Shown piece by piece: positions 44,782 through 54,385 of a DNA stretch of 64,000 nucleotides. How positions within the stretch are numbered: position 1 is the first letter of the stretch; each line of letters opens with the position of its first letter. The translations under genes and the position numbers were made by a program. Source of the stretch: Thermodesulfovibrio thiophilus DSM 17215. GTDB lineage: Bacteria > Nitrospirota > Thermodesulfovibrionia > Thermodesulfovibrionales > Thermodesulfovibrionaceae. Location of the stretch: NCBI RefSeq assembly GCF_000423865.1, contig NZ_AUIU01000016.1:1-64000 (forward strand). The letters are read 5' to 3'. A model generated the notes under the pieces. It was not told where the DNA came from. It saw nothing but the letters and a program-made list of their open reading frames with translations, and searched no databases.

Positions 44782-45864
44782 TTAATATTTACTTTTTCTA
44801 TGAGGCATTCTCTTATGGATAATGCTCCAGTAAACAGATGTGTAAATCAAAATAAATATTAAACTGAAAACCACACAAAGAGCAGTGTCTCTCCAGAAAA
44901 GCAAAGCTGGCAAAACTCCAAGCAGATTGATCATCCACATAAAAGGCGATGTGGCAGGATTTCTGTAAATGGGATTATCTGTTCCAAGAAGACGTTTAAC
45001 TATAACCTTGTAAAAAAGCATATGAAAATGTAGCCCATCAGGACTCATAGCTGAACGTTTTCTAAGTAGCTTCTTCCTGTATATTGAAAATAAAGTTTCA
45101 TATATTGGATAGATATTTACCAAAACAGCAAACCATGCTGATACTTCAGGGTGTCTTTTAACAAGAAGGATACTCATCACAGCAATGAAGAATCCTGTAA
45201 AATAAGCTCCTCCATCGCCAAGGAAAATAAGCCCATACGGATAATTTAATATAAAAAATCCTGCAAGCGCTCCTACCATTACCACACATGAGGTAACAAT
45301 AAAATAATCTCCAAGCTTATAAGCAACAAAGCTGATGCTTAAAAGAATCATAATGCTTACCATACTTGCAAGCCCGTTAAATCCGTCAATAATGTTTACA
45401 GCATTTGTAAGACCAGCTATAGCAACCAGACTGAATATAAAAGAAACCAGCTGAAATTGAAACAAGGCATCAACATATGGAATATCAACCCTTACAACAA
45501 CTGCACCTGCAAGAAAAAAAGCCAGAACTCCGGAAATAACAATAAAAAGCATCCTTATTTTGGGATAAAGTTTTCCTGTAACATCCTCAATCAAACCGCT
45601 TAAGAAAGCTGGAATTGAGGCAAGAAATACAAATGCGTAGATAAGTTTATAACCTTCTCCTCTGTATAAAACCAGTGCCACTGTCACCATAAAAGCAAGA
45701 AAAAGTCCAGCTCCTCCAAGCCTTGGAGTGGGATTTTTATGAAAGCTCTGGATCCCGTCATGAACATGGTCTGTAATTAATGATTTTTTCCTTTTACATA
45801 CTTTTATGATAAAAAAACATGAAATAAATGAAATCAGAAATGAAACTATCAAATATATCAGCAT
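44782..45864 (-). CDS. WecA/TagO-type undecaprenyl-phosphate sugar-1-P transferase
   Basis: A 360-residue polytopic protein of the MraY/WecA family. NAVNIIDGFNGLASM, IFLGDGGAYFTGF and the basic loop PDGLHFHMLFYKV are visible; the His-rich loop and the asparagine/aspartate sites match polyprenyl-P HexNAc-1-P transferases rather than MraY. It likely starts the lipid-linked repeat of the surface polysaccharide. It is at the distal end of the polysaccharide locus, next to a wzz-like gene. Confidence 0.85.
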   Translation of the reverse strand: MLIYLIVSFLISFISCFFIIKVCKRKKSLITDHVHDGIQSFHKNPTPRLGGAGLFLAFMVTVALVLYRGEGYKLIYAFVFLASIPAFLSGLIEDVTGKLYPKIRMLFIVISGVLAFFLAGAVVVRVDIPYVDALFQFQLVSFIFSLVAIAGLTNAVNIIDGFNGLASMVSIMILLSISFVAYKLGDYFIVTSCVVMVGALAGFFILNYPYGLIFLGDGGAYFTGFFIAVMSILLVKRHPEVSAWFAVLVNIYPIYETLFSIYRKKLLRKRSAMSPDGLHFHMLFYKVIVKRLLGTDNPIYRNPATSPFMWMINLLGVLPALLFWRDTALCVVFSLIFILIYTSVYWSIIHKRMPHRKSKY

Positions 45865-45912
45865 CTACATCACCTCAAAAAACTATACAAACACTTTTGT
45901 AAACTATGAGTT

Positions 45913-46674
45913 TTACTGTGTTGATCTAATCCTGCTCCACCACTCAACAACAAAAGCAGAGAACACTCCAAGTATCAGAAATGTTACTCCCGATACAGCT
46001 ATAATTAACTTTCTTTTAGGTTTTACAGGAGCATCAAGGGAAGTTGGCTGTTCAACCACATTTAATATAAATATGCTGTTTTTATCTGACTTCTCATAAC
46101 CCTGTCCGAACATTTTCTGATAATTCTGCGAAACCTTGTCCAGTTCCTTTTCAAACTCCTCAACAGCAGCTTTTAAGATATCCTCTGCCAGTTTTTTATC
46201 TTTATGTTCGGATAAAACTACAATAGCCTGAGTTTCTCTATCTACTTTGCTTTCAAATAGGCTTTTCTTATTTCCAAGACTTCTCTCTAAATTCTGAATT
46301 TCTTCTGTATTGCCATAAATCGCTTTGATTCTGTTTAAAACCTTCTTTTTAAATTCCAGACTGTTCAATATAGCAAGCCCCATATTATTAACCTGCTGAT
46401 TTGCCTGGAACGGGATTATAAAAGAAAACTTATTTTCTCCTTTAAACTGATACTGCTGAAGATTATTTAAAAAAGCCTGTGTGAAAGAAGAATCCACCAA
46501 CATAGTTGTCCTTGCCTGATAAATGTTTGGCATTAAAAAGCTCATCACTGTTGCAGCTACCACACCAAGCACAAAAACTGCAATAATAAGCTTAATTCTC
46601 TTTTTTAAAACAAGAAGCAATTCATAAAGGTCTATCTCGTCTTCATGTGATTCTTTAGTTTCTCTTTCTGTCAT
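45913..46674 (-). CDS. Wzz-type chain-length determinant
   Basis: A 253-residue protein with an N-terminal membrane span (IKLIIAVFVLGVVAATVMSF), a periplasmic helical domain and a C-terminal span after QPTSLDAPVKPKRKLIIAVS, which is the proline-rich motif of Wzz/PCP proteins. No kinase domain is attached. It sets the chain length of Wzy-polymerised polysaccharide. It overlaps the upstream glycosyltransferase by 20 nt. Confidence 0.87.
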   Translation of the reverse strand: MTERETKESHEDEIDLYELLLVLKKRIKLIIAVFVLGVVAATVMSFLMPNIYQARTTMLVDSSFTQAFLNNLQQYQFKGENKFSFIIPFQANQQVNNMGLAILNSLEFKKKVLNRIKAIYGNTEEIQNLERSLGNKKSLFESKVDRETQAIVVLSEHKDKKLAEDILKAAVEEFEKELDKVSQNYQKMFGQGYEKSDKNSIFILNVVEQPTSLDAPVKPKRKLIIAVSGVTFLILGVFSAFVVEWWSRIRSTQ

Positions 46675-47530
46675 CTTTCAGTCCTCCAGAGTTTGGTTTA
46701 TTATATCCAAATTTTTCTAAAATTTCTTGATTTATTTTTTTTCTTTCACTGTCATTAAACCAGCCCCATTTATTAAAATACTTAATCGCAGATTGTATAT
46801 GATACATGAGTAGTTTTTTGTTTTTGTAAGATCCTTTTCCATATTCATGATAAATATGTATATACGGATAAAAAATATTTTTCGCAACTCTGTATATTCT
46901 CCTTGACAAATCCGTATCTTCAAGATACATAAAGAATCGTTCATCAAATAATCCAACTTTTTTCAAAATATCTACTCTTAAAAACATAAAACAACCAGAT
47001 AGATAAGGAATATTCATAATTTTATCATAGCCTGTAAAGCGTAACTCATACATTTCATTTCGTTTTTCAACAATTTTTCTAAATACCCCAAAATTTAAAA
47101 ATCTTCTTCCAAATAGATCAAAGGGAGTAGGCAAAAGTTTACATAAATACTGGATTTCTCCATCAGGATATAAAACCTTAGGCATTATGTTTCCAACATC
47201 TGGGTTTTCTTCCATATATTCATAGATATTTTCTATTGTCCCCTTTTCAAAATATATATCAGGATTTAGCACTAAATGATAAGGCACACTATCAGCTATA
47301 CTTTTTCGCATAGCGATATTATGAGCTGAGCCATAGCCTAAGTTAGCATTGTTAAATATATATTCTATCCTTCTATCTATCGTTGACAACTCTTTTAAAT
47401 CATCATTATTTGAATTGTCAACTAAATATAATTTTAAATTAAGTGAAGTATTAATAATACTGTCAATAACTTTTAATAGTTGATCTTTGTTGTTACTATA
47501 TAAAACTATTGATACTGATAAATCAATCAT
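46655..47530 (-). CDS. GT2 glycosyltransferase, rhamnosyltransferase-like
   Basis: A 291-residue GT-A fold enzyme: VSIVLYSNNKDQLLKVIDSI, LYLVDNSNND, NANLGYGSAHNIA, VLNPDIYFEKG (DxD-type) and SGCFMFLRVDILKKVGLFDERFFMY (given here in family order, near residues 165-190). This resembles rhamnosyl- and related transferases. The 3' end overlaps wzz. Confidence 0.82.
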   Translation of the reverse strand: MIDLSVSIVLYSNNKDQLLKVIDSIINTSLNLKLYLVDNSNNDDLKELSTIDRRIEYIFNNANLGYGSAHNIAMRKSIADSVPYHLVLNPDIYFEKGTIENIYEYMEENPDVGNIMPKVLYPDGEIQYLCKLLPTPFDLFGRRFLNFGVFRKIVEKRNEMYELRFTGYDKIMNIPYLSGCFMFLRVDILKKVGLFDERFFMYLEDTDLSRRIYRVAKNIFYPYIHIYHEYGKGSYKNKKLLMYHIQSAIKYFNKWGWFNDSERKKINQEILEKFGYNKPNSGGLKDDRKRN

Positions 47531-48614
47531 TATTAATCACCTTTTCTATTATCTTCAAAAAAGAAACTGCGGAGCTTTCCCATGTATATTTTTTGGCATT
47601 TTCAAATCCTTTACTTATAAGAAAAGTTCTTAAATTATCATCGTACAAAATTTTTGCAATTTTAGTTGCAATATCGTCAAAATCTAACGGATTGAAATAG
47701 AATGCTGAATCACTATATATTTCCTTAAAAACAGGAATGTCGGATAAAATAACAGGGCATCCACATGCCTGAGCTTCAAGAGGAGGAATTCCAAATCCTT
47801 CATACAATGATGAATAAACAAAACAAACTGCGTTTGAATACAATTCGATGAGTTTTTCATCAGAAACTCTTCCTAAAAACTTAATGCTATCATTATTTTT
47901 TAAGCTATCTAAAATTATTTTACTATTTTTCCCAAATATTTTTTCATTTAAGCCACCTACAATATAGAGCTTCATATTTTTAACTTTTAACCTAAGAAAT
48001 GCCTCAATTAAACTTATGAAATTTTTATGATAAGCTATTGAAGAAACACCTAAAATATATCTCTCGTTACTTTTTATTTTCTTTGGCTTAAATTTTTCAT
48101 TCACTCCATTATAGACAACAGATATTTTATCATTACTAATACCAAAATAAGTCGATATCTCTTTTTTAGAAAATTCACTAACAGTTATAATATGTCTTGA
48201 GTATTTAATCATTAAAGGAAAAATAATTTCATAGTATTTTCTATAGCTATAGCTAACTGGATGTTTTAGATGAATGATATCATGAATAGTAATAACCTTA
48301 TTTTTATAAAAAACTGGTAGTGTATTAGAAAAGTTTACCACTAAGGGATTAGCATTTGATTTTAAAAATTTTAGAAGTGAAATCTGATCCCATAAATGCC
48401 CTTCAAACTTTCCTATTTTCTTGACACTCAAAATATTTGCAATTTTATTATGAATTATGTTTTGCGGAGAAACAAACAATATGTTGTATTTTGTATTCAG
48501 TTTTTTAATGGTTTTACTTATCTCAATAGCATACCTTTGAACTCCGGTAATTGGCTGAGTTAAAAATCTTGATGCTATAACTAAATCTATTTTTTTATTA
48601 CTAGAATTGAACAA
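47523..48614 (-). CDS. GT4 (group 1) glycosyltransferase
   Basis: A 363-residue GT-B enzyme. The C-terminal donor site is visible: GRVSDEKLIELYSNA, SLYEGFGIPPLEAQACGCPV and EIYSDSAFYFNPLD with the E-x7-E type motif. N-terminal GVQRYAIEISKTIKK is typical. It overlaps the next gene by 8 nt. Sugar specificity unknown. The IS256 remnant lies directly upstream. Confidence 0.85.
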   Translation of the reverse strand: MFNSSNKKIDLVIASRFLTQPITGVQRYAIEISKTIKKLNTKYNILFVSPQNIIHNKIANILSVKKIGKFEGHLWDQISLLKFLKSNANPLVVNFSNTLPVFYKNKVITIHDIIHLKHPVSYSYRKYYEIIFPLMIKYSRHIITVSEFSKKEISTYFGISNDKISVVYNGVNEKFKPKKIKSNERYILGVSSIAYHKNFISLIEAFLRLKVKNMKLYIVGGLNEKIFGKNSKIILDSLKNNDSIKFLGRVSDEKLIELYSNAVCFVYSSLYEGFGIPPLEAQACGCPVILSDIPVFKEIYSDSAFYFNPLDFDDIATKIAKILYDDNLRTFLISKGFENAKKYTWESSAVSFLKIIEKVINND

Positions 48615-48633
48615 TTTTTTTAGGTACTGTCAA

Positions 48634-49000
48634 CTATTTTGTGTAAATTTGATAAAGGGGCAAATTGAGCCGCACCTTTCCTATCGGATTTGATCGCCAG
48701 CTCAACTCCATCTTTAACGATATAAATGCAAGGAGCCTATAACAGGCATTCTCTCCAGCTACTATTTCCATAGACTTTGTTCTTCTCTTGAATTCCTTAT
48801 TCAGCCGCTCAACAATATTTGTTGTCCGTAATGATATCCATTCCTCATCGGGAAACTTAAAGAACGTCAAACAAGCCTCTATCGACTGGCTTAATGATTT
48901 CACCGCCGAAGGAATCACTTTATTCCATTTCTCGTAAAAGCTCTTATAGAGTTCATCCGCCTTTTCTTTTGAGGATGCATAAAAGATCATATATTGCCTT
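48634..49000 (-). pseudogene. IS256-family transposase C-terminal fragment
   Basis: About 120 residues from IFYASSKEKADELYKSFYEK through FPDEEWISLRTTNIVERLNK and FKRRTKSMEI match the C-terminal third of an IS256 transposase. The DDE aspartates upstream are missing and the frame is joined to unrelated AT-rich sequence near 49000-49026. The right end near 48615-48650 (TGTCAACTATTTTGTGTAAA) may be the old terminal repeat. It differs from the element at 0.5-1.2 kb. Confidence 0.8.
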
Positions 49001-49082
49001 ATAATATTTTTTATATATAAAAGCATATACTAAAAAGCTAAAGATTATTATTAAAGAATTACGTAGTAAACTCTCTAAGTCA

Positions 49083-49916
49083 TTAATCATACAAGAATCT
49101 CATATCTCTAAATTTCATCATATAATAAACCGATCTTAATTTAATATAAATTTTTACTAACAACCTCAGTATTAAAGGATTTTCATTATTAATTAAAAGT
49201 GCATTATTGTCTTCTTTATATCTTTTAAGGAATGTTTCTTTATCTTTATTTTTATTTAAAACAGAATATGTTAGATCATGGTCAATGATATAATCAATAA
49301 TCGTAAACTTTTTATTATTTTTTTGGTAATCTTTCATAAAGTAGTTATCTGTGCCATAAAATTTTAAACGTTTATCATAACCTTTGTATTTATTACAAAA
49401 ATAATTGAAATCAATAATCATACCGCTATTAATTGCTGTCTTAAATAAAGATAAAACATTACCTTTAATTTCTTTTTTAAAATAAAAACCTTTAAAATAA
49501 AACAAATAGGCTGGACTTATCAAATGATTCTTATATTTTATTAGAGGTATGTATAAATTTGTCCTTTCATATTTTTTTAAAGCATCTAAATGGGCTAAAA
49601 AAAAGTTTTTGTCAAATTTGGAATCATGATCCAACAAAACTAAAAATTTATAAGATTCATCATAATAATTCAAACGTACTGTATTGTATATTTTTGATAA
49701 AGGAGTATTTTCAGGTGTATGAATGTATTCCACGATTAATTCATTGAGTTCTTTTTTCAATCCATCTAGTTCATCAGAAGATTGGGCATTTATACTATTA
49801 TCCCAAATAATTAATTTAGAATCTTTAATAATATCCTTTGATTTCTTTATGGAGTTAACAGATTCAGACTCAGACAATTTTTTATTGTAAATTACTAATA
49901 AAATTATATATCTCAT
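49083..49916 (-). CDS. GT2-type glycosyltransferase, divergent
   Basis: A 277-residue protein from the ATG at 49916, where IILLVIYNKKL begins like a GT-A strand. LIIWDNS, VLLDHDSKFDKNFF (acidic DxD-like) and NSGMIIDF fit GT2/rhamnosyltransferase-like proteins, but conservation is weak. Base composition is extremely AT-rich, even for this locus, suggesting recent acquisition. It overlaps the end of the upstream transferase gene by 35 nt. Confidence 0.65.
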   Translation of the reverse strand: MRYIILLVIYNKKLSESESVNSIKKSKDIIKDSKLIIWDNSINAQSSDELDGLKKELNELIVEYIHTPENTPLSKIYNTVRLNYYDESYKFLVLLDHDSKFDKNFFLAHLDALKKYERTNLYIPLIKYKNHLISPAYLFYFKGFYFKKEIKGNVLSLFKTAINSGMIIDFNYFCNKYKGYDKRLKFYGTDNYFMKDYQKNNKKFTIIDYIIDHDLTYSVLNKNKDKETFLKRYKEDNNALLINNENPLILRLLVKIYIKLRSVYYMMKFRDMRFLYD

Positions 49917-50940
49917 TTTTAATTTTTTTATATCTATATTTAATTCCAGCAAGTTTGTAGTAAATAAAACTTATTATCAAATAAATAAAACCAAAATTTG
50001 ATAAAATTATTTTATAATTTTCCGAAAAAAAATTCTTAGAATTTGAAATTCCATTTAATTGATGAGATGAGATTAGTTCATCGGTCAATTTAACATAATT
50101 TTTATGGAACTTATACATGATTTGATTTTTATCAAAATCAGAGAATACCTGATATTTTAAATTAAATAAACTCATCTTTTTTCTATTATATAAAATACCC
50201 TGGTGGTGTAATGTATTTTTAATTTTTATTTTCCAACTCCATTCAGGACAGTGAACAATTTCAACTTTATCACTTATAGTTTTTACTTTTCCTACAATCA
50301 AATCCATATTTTCATCTAACTGTTTATAATCAGGTATTTTTAACAAGATATCCCCAATGTTAACAAAAAGAAGCCATTTTCCATTTGCACACATTATCCC
50401 CTTATTCATTGCATCATATATCCCTTTATCCTTTTCACTTACCCAATAATCAATATAATCCTCATATTTTTTTATGATGTCGAGGGTGCCGTCGGTGGAG
50501 CCGCCGTCGATGATTATGTATTCCACATTGGGATATGTTTGATTGATGACGCTTAATATTGTTTCTTCAAGGTATTTAGCGCCGTTATAGACTACTGTAA
50601 TAACAGTAATAAGAGGAAGATATGTAATAGGTGTTTGATATTGAGCGTTAGATGACAGATATTGCTTTATTTTAGACTGTATATCCTCTGGTACTGGCAT
50701 GACAGGATTATTATCACTATCAGTTATAAACCACTTACCATCAACCAACTTATATGAATGTTTGAAATACCCTTTTGTTCTAATGCCACCTTCGCCCTGT
50801 CTACCTTCACCTTCAGGCAAAAAGAGCATTGTTTCAAATTTATCATCTGGATTACCTGAAATTGTTGAGTTTTGTATGTTAAACTGCGGAATATTGATTT
50901 TGGAATTGCAACAATTTTTTCCACACAAAGTTAAGCACAT
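49882..50940 (-). CDS. GT2 glycosyltransferase, 5' end altered by IS3
   Basis: A 352-residue protein. The GT-A domain begins [20 protein letters not shown] and includes [18 protein letters not shown] and [12 protein letters not shown] ~100-residue N-terminal module ([39 protein letters not shown]) precedes it and is shared with the gene at 52984. The first codons (MCLTLC) are read from the IS3 terminal repeat, so the original start has been lost. The acceptor half differs completely from the sibling gene. Confidence 0.8.
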   Translation of the reverse strand: MCLTLCGKNCCNSKINIPQFNIQNSTISGNPDDKFETMLFLPEGEGRQGEGGIRTKGYFKHSYKLVDGKWFITDSDNNPVMPVPEDIQSKIKQYLSSNAQYQTPITYLPLITVITVVYNGAKYLEETILSVINQTYPNVEYIIIDGGSTDGTLDIIKKYEDYIDYWVSEKDKGIYDAMNKGIMCANGKWLLFVNIGDILLKIPDYKQLDENMDLIVGKVKTISDKVEIVHCPEWSWKIKIKNTLHHQGILYNRKKMSLFNLKYQVFSDFDKNQIMYKFHKNYVKLTDELISSHQLNGISNSKNFFSENYKIILSNFGFIYLIISFIYYKLAGIKYRYKKIKNEIYNFISNLQ

Positions 50941-51512
50941 TTGAAATAACCTCTATAATATCTTTCTAAATATTCTCTTGGGCTATTATATCCACGAGCA
51001 GAATGTAATCTCTTAGAGTTATAAAAACATTCTATATATTCAAAGATCTCTCTTTTGGCCTCTACTCTTGATTTATAACCACCTTTCTTTAGATAAAGAA
51101 GTTCTCTTTTTAATGTTTTGAAAAAACTTTCACAAACAGCATTATCATAACAATTCCCTTTGCCACTCATGCTCTGTTTCGAGCCATATGAATTTAATAA
51201 CTTTCTAAAATCATTACATGCATACTGAACCCCTCTGTCAGAATGAAATATTAATCCAGTATAAGGTCTTCTCTTAATACAGGCATTTCTTAATGCTTTA
51301 ATTGTTGTGTCAATAGCTGTTAAACTGTTTGATCTAGAATGACCCACTATTTCACGATTATATAAATCCATAACAGTTGTTAGATAAATAAATCCCTCTC
51401 TTGTTTTAATGTAAGTAATATCTGAAACCCAGACCTCATTAGGTTTTGATACTGTAACTCTTTTTTCTAATAAATTTGTAGATATTGCATATTTGTGCCT
51501 TCCTGTAAGTAT
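50931..51512 (-). pseudogene. IS3 OrfB (rve transposase) remnant
   Basis: The frame reads HKYAISTNLLEKRVTVSKPN, VWVSDITYIKTREGFIYLTT and VMDLYNREIVGHS, then HSDRGVQYACNDF and CYDNAVCESFFKTLKRE. It thus keeps the three acidic DDE positions but lacks the N-terminal half. A start codon exists only internally (51371). It stops inside the left terminal repeat. Confidence 0.85.
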
Positions 51513-51520
51513 TCACTCCT

Positions 51521-51649
51521 TTATTTGCATAATAACTGGTAAGGAGCTCCTAATTCATCTGAAATCTCTTTTACAGTCTTTGTAGAATCTAAAGTAAGTT
51601 CTACTGCTTCAATCTTAAATTCTTTTGTGTAAACTCTCCTTTTAATCAT
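51521..51649 (-). pseudogene. IS3 OrfA 5' remnant
   Basis: ATG at 51649 begins MIKRRVYTKEFKIEAVELTL and TVKEISDELG, the OrfA helix-turn-helix N-terminus. It reaches a stop after 42 codons (YQLLCK), where the deletion joins it to orfB. Confidence 0.85.
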
Positions 51650-51715
51650 TTTTATTCACCTCTCTATATATTTTTATAATAGTCTTATCTTTGTATCTAC
51701 TAAGTTATAGCAAGA

Positions 51716-52978
51716 TCAAAAAGTCCTTTTTTTATTTTCTACTAACACAGAACTTACTGTGTAAATTAATGAGAACACGATTAATTCAGAAATATAAGAA
51801 AAAACGGCATAACTAAGATCTGCCTCTAAAGAAAATACATTTGATAAAATTAAAACAAAAAATATCAATGATTCTAAATTTCCTTTTACTAATTTGATTA
51901 ACTTGTTTCTCAAAAAACCGATTAAAGTCCCAAGAAGAAAAGAAAATATAATTGCACCAAAATATCCAAATGCAACATAGCCCAATACATTATGTCTTGC
52001 ATTAGGGCCTGTATTTTGTTCTATGCCATACACAATCTCAACCAACTGATTACCAATTACTCTAACATGTTCTAATCCTAAAATATCAACTAATCTATAC
52101 GGCAAAACAAGATTAAAAAAATTTCCTTCAATTAAATTTATGTTATCATCTACATAAGACATCATATAAATATCTCCCGTCATAATAATACGAAAAACAA
52201 TTCTTATCAAAGGGTGTTCATCTGTAAGTAGAATTGTAAGAATAATTAATGTTATAAAAGCTAGCAAAAATATTTTAAAGGATGCTTTGTTAAATTTTTG
52301 CATAATTGTAGGTATTGATAATTTAACAGATATAAAATATGCAACATAAAATCCTACAAATATAGCACTAATAAAAACACTTTTAGAACCACTTAGTATA
52401 GAAAATATAATAAATAAAAAAAAGATCAAATAATCAAAAATTTTAAATTTGAATCCTAATAAAAATTTATAACTTAAATAACTTAATATAATTACACTTG
52501 TTGTGGAGGATATAGATGCAATAAACCCAAAGCCGCCCACTGTAGCATCAAGCCTTGATGGCATAAATAATGGTATTCCTTTGAATGTGTATAATAACAA
52601 ATGACTTATTAAATAAAAAAAACTTGATAACAAATATATTACTTTTACTCTTTTTGAAATTCTTAAATAAAAAAAGTGTTCAGGTTTTCTTATTTTCTTT
52701 AAGTTCACTGGTTTAAAAAGTAAAAAACCAAAAATCAAAAATGCTTGAGTAAGTAAAAAATGTACAACATAATAAAGTTTTATATCTCCTGAAAAAAATA
52801 GAATAAAAACTACGCTATACCCAGCTGAAGAAAAAATTAAAAAAAACAATAAAGGGTCAAATAATGAATAAATATTTTTTTTATAAACCAATAAAACTGA
52901 AGTCATTGTCAAAAAAACGATAAATAAATTGAAACCAAAATTCTCCAAGAATAATAGTGCAAAATGTTCGTATGGCAT
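51716..52978 (-). CDS. Wzy-like polysaccharide polymerase
   Basis: A 420-residue protein made almost entirely of hydrophobic segments, with a larger polar loop between about residues 270 and 320 (IMTGDIYMMSYVDDN, NQLVEIVYGIEQNTGPNARH). This topology, and the position among transferases with wzx and wzz present, indicates the O-unit polymerase. Wzy proteins are poorly conserved, so the call rests on topology and context. Very AT-rich. The stop is 20 bp from the IS3 end. Confidence 0.75.
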   Translation of the reverse strand: MPYEHFALLFLENFGFNLFIVFLTMTSVLLVYKKNIYSLFDPLLFFLIFSSAGYSVVFILFFSGDIKLYYVVHFLLTQAFLIFGFLLFKPVNLKKIRKPEHFFYLRISKRVKVIYLLSSFFYLISHLLLYTFKGIPLFMPSRLDATVGGFGFIASISSTTSVIILSYLSYKFLLGFKFKIFDYLIFFLFIIFSILSGSKSVFISAIFVGFYVAYFISVKLSIPTIMQKFNKASFKIFLLAFITLIILTILLTDEHPLIRIVFRIIMTGDIYMMSYVDDNINLIEGNFFNLVLPYRLVDILGLEHVRVIGNQLVEIVYGIEQNTGPNARHNVLGYVAFGYFGAIIFSFLLGTLIGFLRNKLIKLVKGNLESLIFFVLILSNVFSLEADLSYAVFSYISELIVFSLIYTVSSVLVENKKRTF

Positions 52979-52983
52979 AGATT

Positions 52984-54150
52984 TTATCTTTTAATAAAAT
53001 TATTGTTTTTTGATTTAATATGTTGGTAGCAACAATACAAGAAAGACAACGCTCCCCAAAATAAGCCAGAGTTTCTTATAGATATTTTAGTCATTTCTAA
53101 AATCTTTAGCTGTGCACTTACCCCATCTGGCATAGCATAACTTATAAACTTATCATCACCTATAAATTTAGCCCCTGTTCTATAAAGCCGCAAATTAAAA
53201 TCATAATCAGCATAAGTTGGATACTTAATGTTAAAAGGAGGTCCAACATGCAATATTTTGGGTACTAAAAGTGCTTGATGATGCAAAGTATTTCCTATAT
53301 TTAATTTCCATCCATGCACAGAATTAAATATTGAACTTTTTAGGTAAACTTTACCATATATGATGCTATCATTATTTTCTATTATAGTTTTTTGAGATGG
53401 TAATGACAACACTGTGTCTCCAGCACCTAGGAATAAAATTCTTGAATTTTTATTTACTAAAATCCATCCCTTATTCATTGCATCGTATATTCCTTTATCC
53501 TTTTCACTTACCCAATAATCGATATAATCCTCATATTTTTTGATGATGTCGAGGGTGCCGTCGGTGGAGCCACCGTCGATAATGATGTATTCTACATTTG
53601 GATACGTTTGATTGATGACGCTTAATATTGTTTCTTCAAGGTATTTAGCGCCGTTATAGACTACTGTAATAACAGTGATTAAAGGAAATTCTGTAACAGG
53701 TGTTTGGTGTTGGGCTGTGGATGTCAGGTACTGTTTTATTTTAGACTGTATATCCTCTGGTGCTGGAATGACAGGATTATTATCACTATCAACTATGAAC
53801 CATTCACCATCCACCATTTTATATGAATGTTTGAAATATCCTTTTGTCCTAAGGCCGCCTTCACCTTGACGGTTTTCCCCTTCTGGCACAAAAAGCATCG
53901 TTTCAAATTTATCATCCGAAGAGCCGATAAACTTTGAGTTTTGTATTTTTAGCGCTGGATAATTAATGCTAAATTTTGTGTCCTCTGTGACTCTGCCATT
54001 TTTATCGTATTTGAGACAGTCGTCAAAGGAACGGAGATAAAGGTGGTGAGTAGTGATCGGTAATTTGTGATCGGGAGAAGAAAACTGTAAATGATGATCA
54101 GAACACTTTGTCATATTTTTAATTTTTATTCCCTTTGGATTTTTTCTCAT
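52984..54150 (-). CDS. GT2 glycosyltransferase with shared N-terminal module
   Basis: A 388-residue protein. N-terminal [20 protein letters not shown] and [20 protein letters not shown] form the extension shared with the gene at 49882, which has lost the first part. The GT-A domain again has [20 protein letters not shown] and [20 protein letters not shown]. After DAMNKGW the two proteins diverge, giving a different acceptor domain. The first ~35 residues ([20 protein letters not shown]) are encoded by a degenerate heptamer array, so the true start may be further in. Confidence 0.82.
   Translation of the reverse strand: MRKNPKGIKIKNMTKCSDHHLQFSSPDHKLPITTHHLYLRSFDDCLKYDKNGRVTEDTKFSINYPALKIQNSKFIGSSDDKFETMLFVPEGENRQGEGGLRTKGYFKHSYKMVDGEWFIVDSDNNPVIPAPEDIQSKIKQYLTSTAQHQTPVTEFPLITVITVVYNGAKYLEETILSVINQTYPNVEYIIIDGGSTDGTLDIIKKYEDYIDYWVSEKDKGIYDAMNKGWILVNKNSRILFLGAGDTVLSLPSQKTIIENNDSIIYGKVYLKSSIFNSVHGWKLNIGNTLHHQALLVPKILHVGPPFNIKYPTYADYDFNLRLYRTGAKFIGDDKFISYAMPDGVSAQLKILEMTKISIRNSGLFWGALSFLYCCYQHIKSKNNNFIKR
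54030..54105. repeat. Degenerate 7-bp-period array at the 5' end of a glycosyltransferase gene
   Basis: On the minus strand the sequence splits into heptamers such as TCCCGAT CACAAAT and TACCGAT CACTACT CACC. It encodes His/Ser/Pro-rich residues not found in related transferases. One of at least seven such arrays in this locus. Confidence 0.6.
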
Positions 54151-54339
54151 AAAATAATTAATTATTATGAGCTAAAGCACTTACCATTTATTAAAATTAT
54201 AGTGGTTGTTTACAATAAAAACATAACCCATAATAAGATAAATTTCAAGCACTCAAAAATTTAGAAATTAATAATGCTAACTTTACAATTTTTTTCACCT
54301 AACCAACTATCATCTAACAACAAATTAACCCCAGACTAA
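54151..54339. other. AT-rich gap between glycosyltransferase genes
   Basis: No gene is visible. The last part (from about 54290) belongs to a heptamer array that runs into the 3' end of the truncated GT4 gene. Confidence 0.5.
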
Positions 54340-54385
54340 CTATTCCCTCTCACAATTCACTGCTTTTGCCTTTCCGATCACTGTC
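54290..54385. repeat. Degenerate 7-bp-period array ending a truncated GT4 gene
   Basis: Minus strand reads as heptamers GTGATCG GAAAGGC, then GTGAATT GTGAGAG, GGAATAG TTAGTCT, GTTAGAT GATAGTT GGTTAG. The array covers the last codons of the GT4 fragment and continues past its stop. Confidence 0.65.

Larger units (their letters stand above)
50924..51696 (-). mobile_element. IS3-family element with internal deletion
   Basis: Ends related as inverted repeats: ACAAAGTTAAGCACATT at 50925 onward, and its counterpart ACAAAGATAAGACTATT read from the other end (about 51679-51694). Inside are an orfA 5' part and an orfB 3' part. At about 770 bp it is much shorter than the 1.2-1.5 kb of intact IS3 elements. 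It sits between wzy and a glycosyltransferase gene. Confidence 0.7.

Noticed and set aside
48600-49082. Complete IS256 insertion
   Set aside because: Only the C-terminal third of the transposase and one possible end are visible; the other end and the DDE region are missing.
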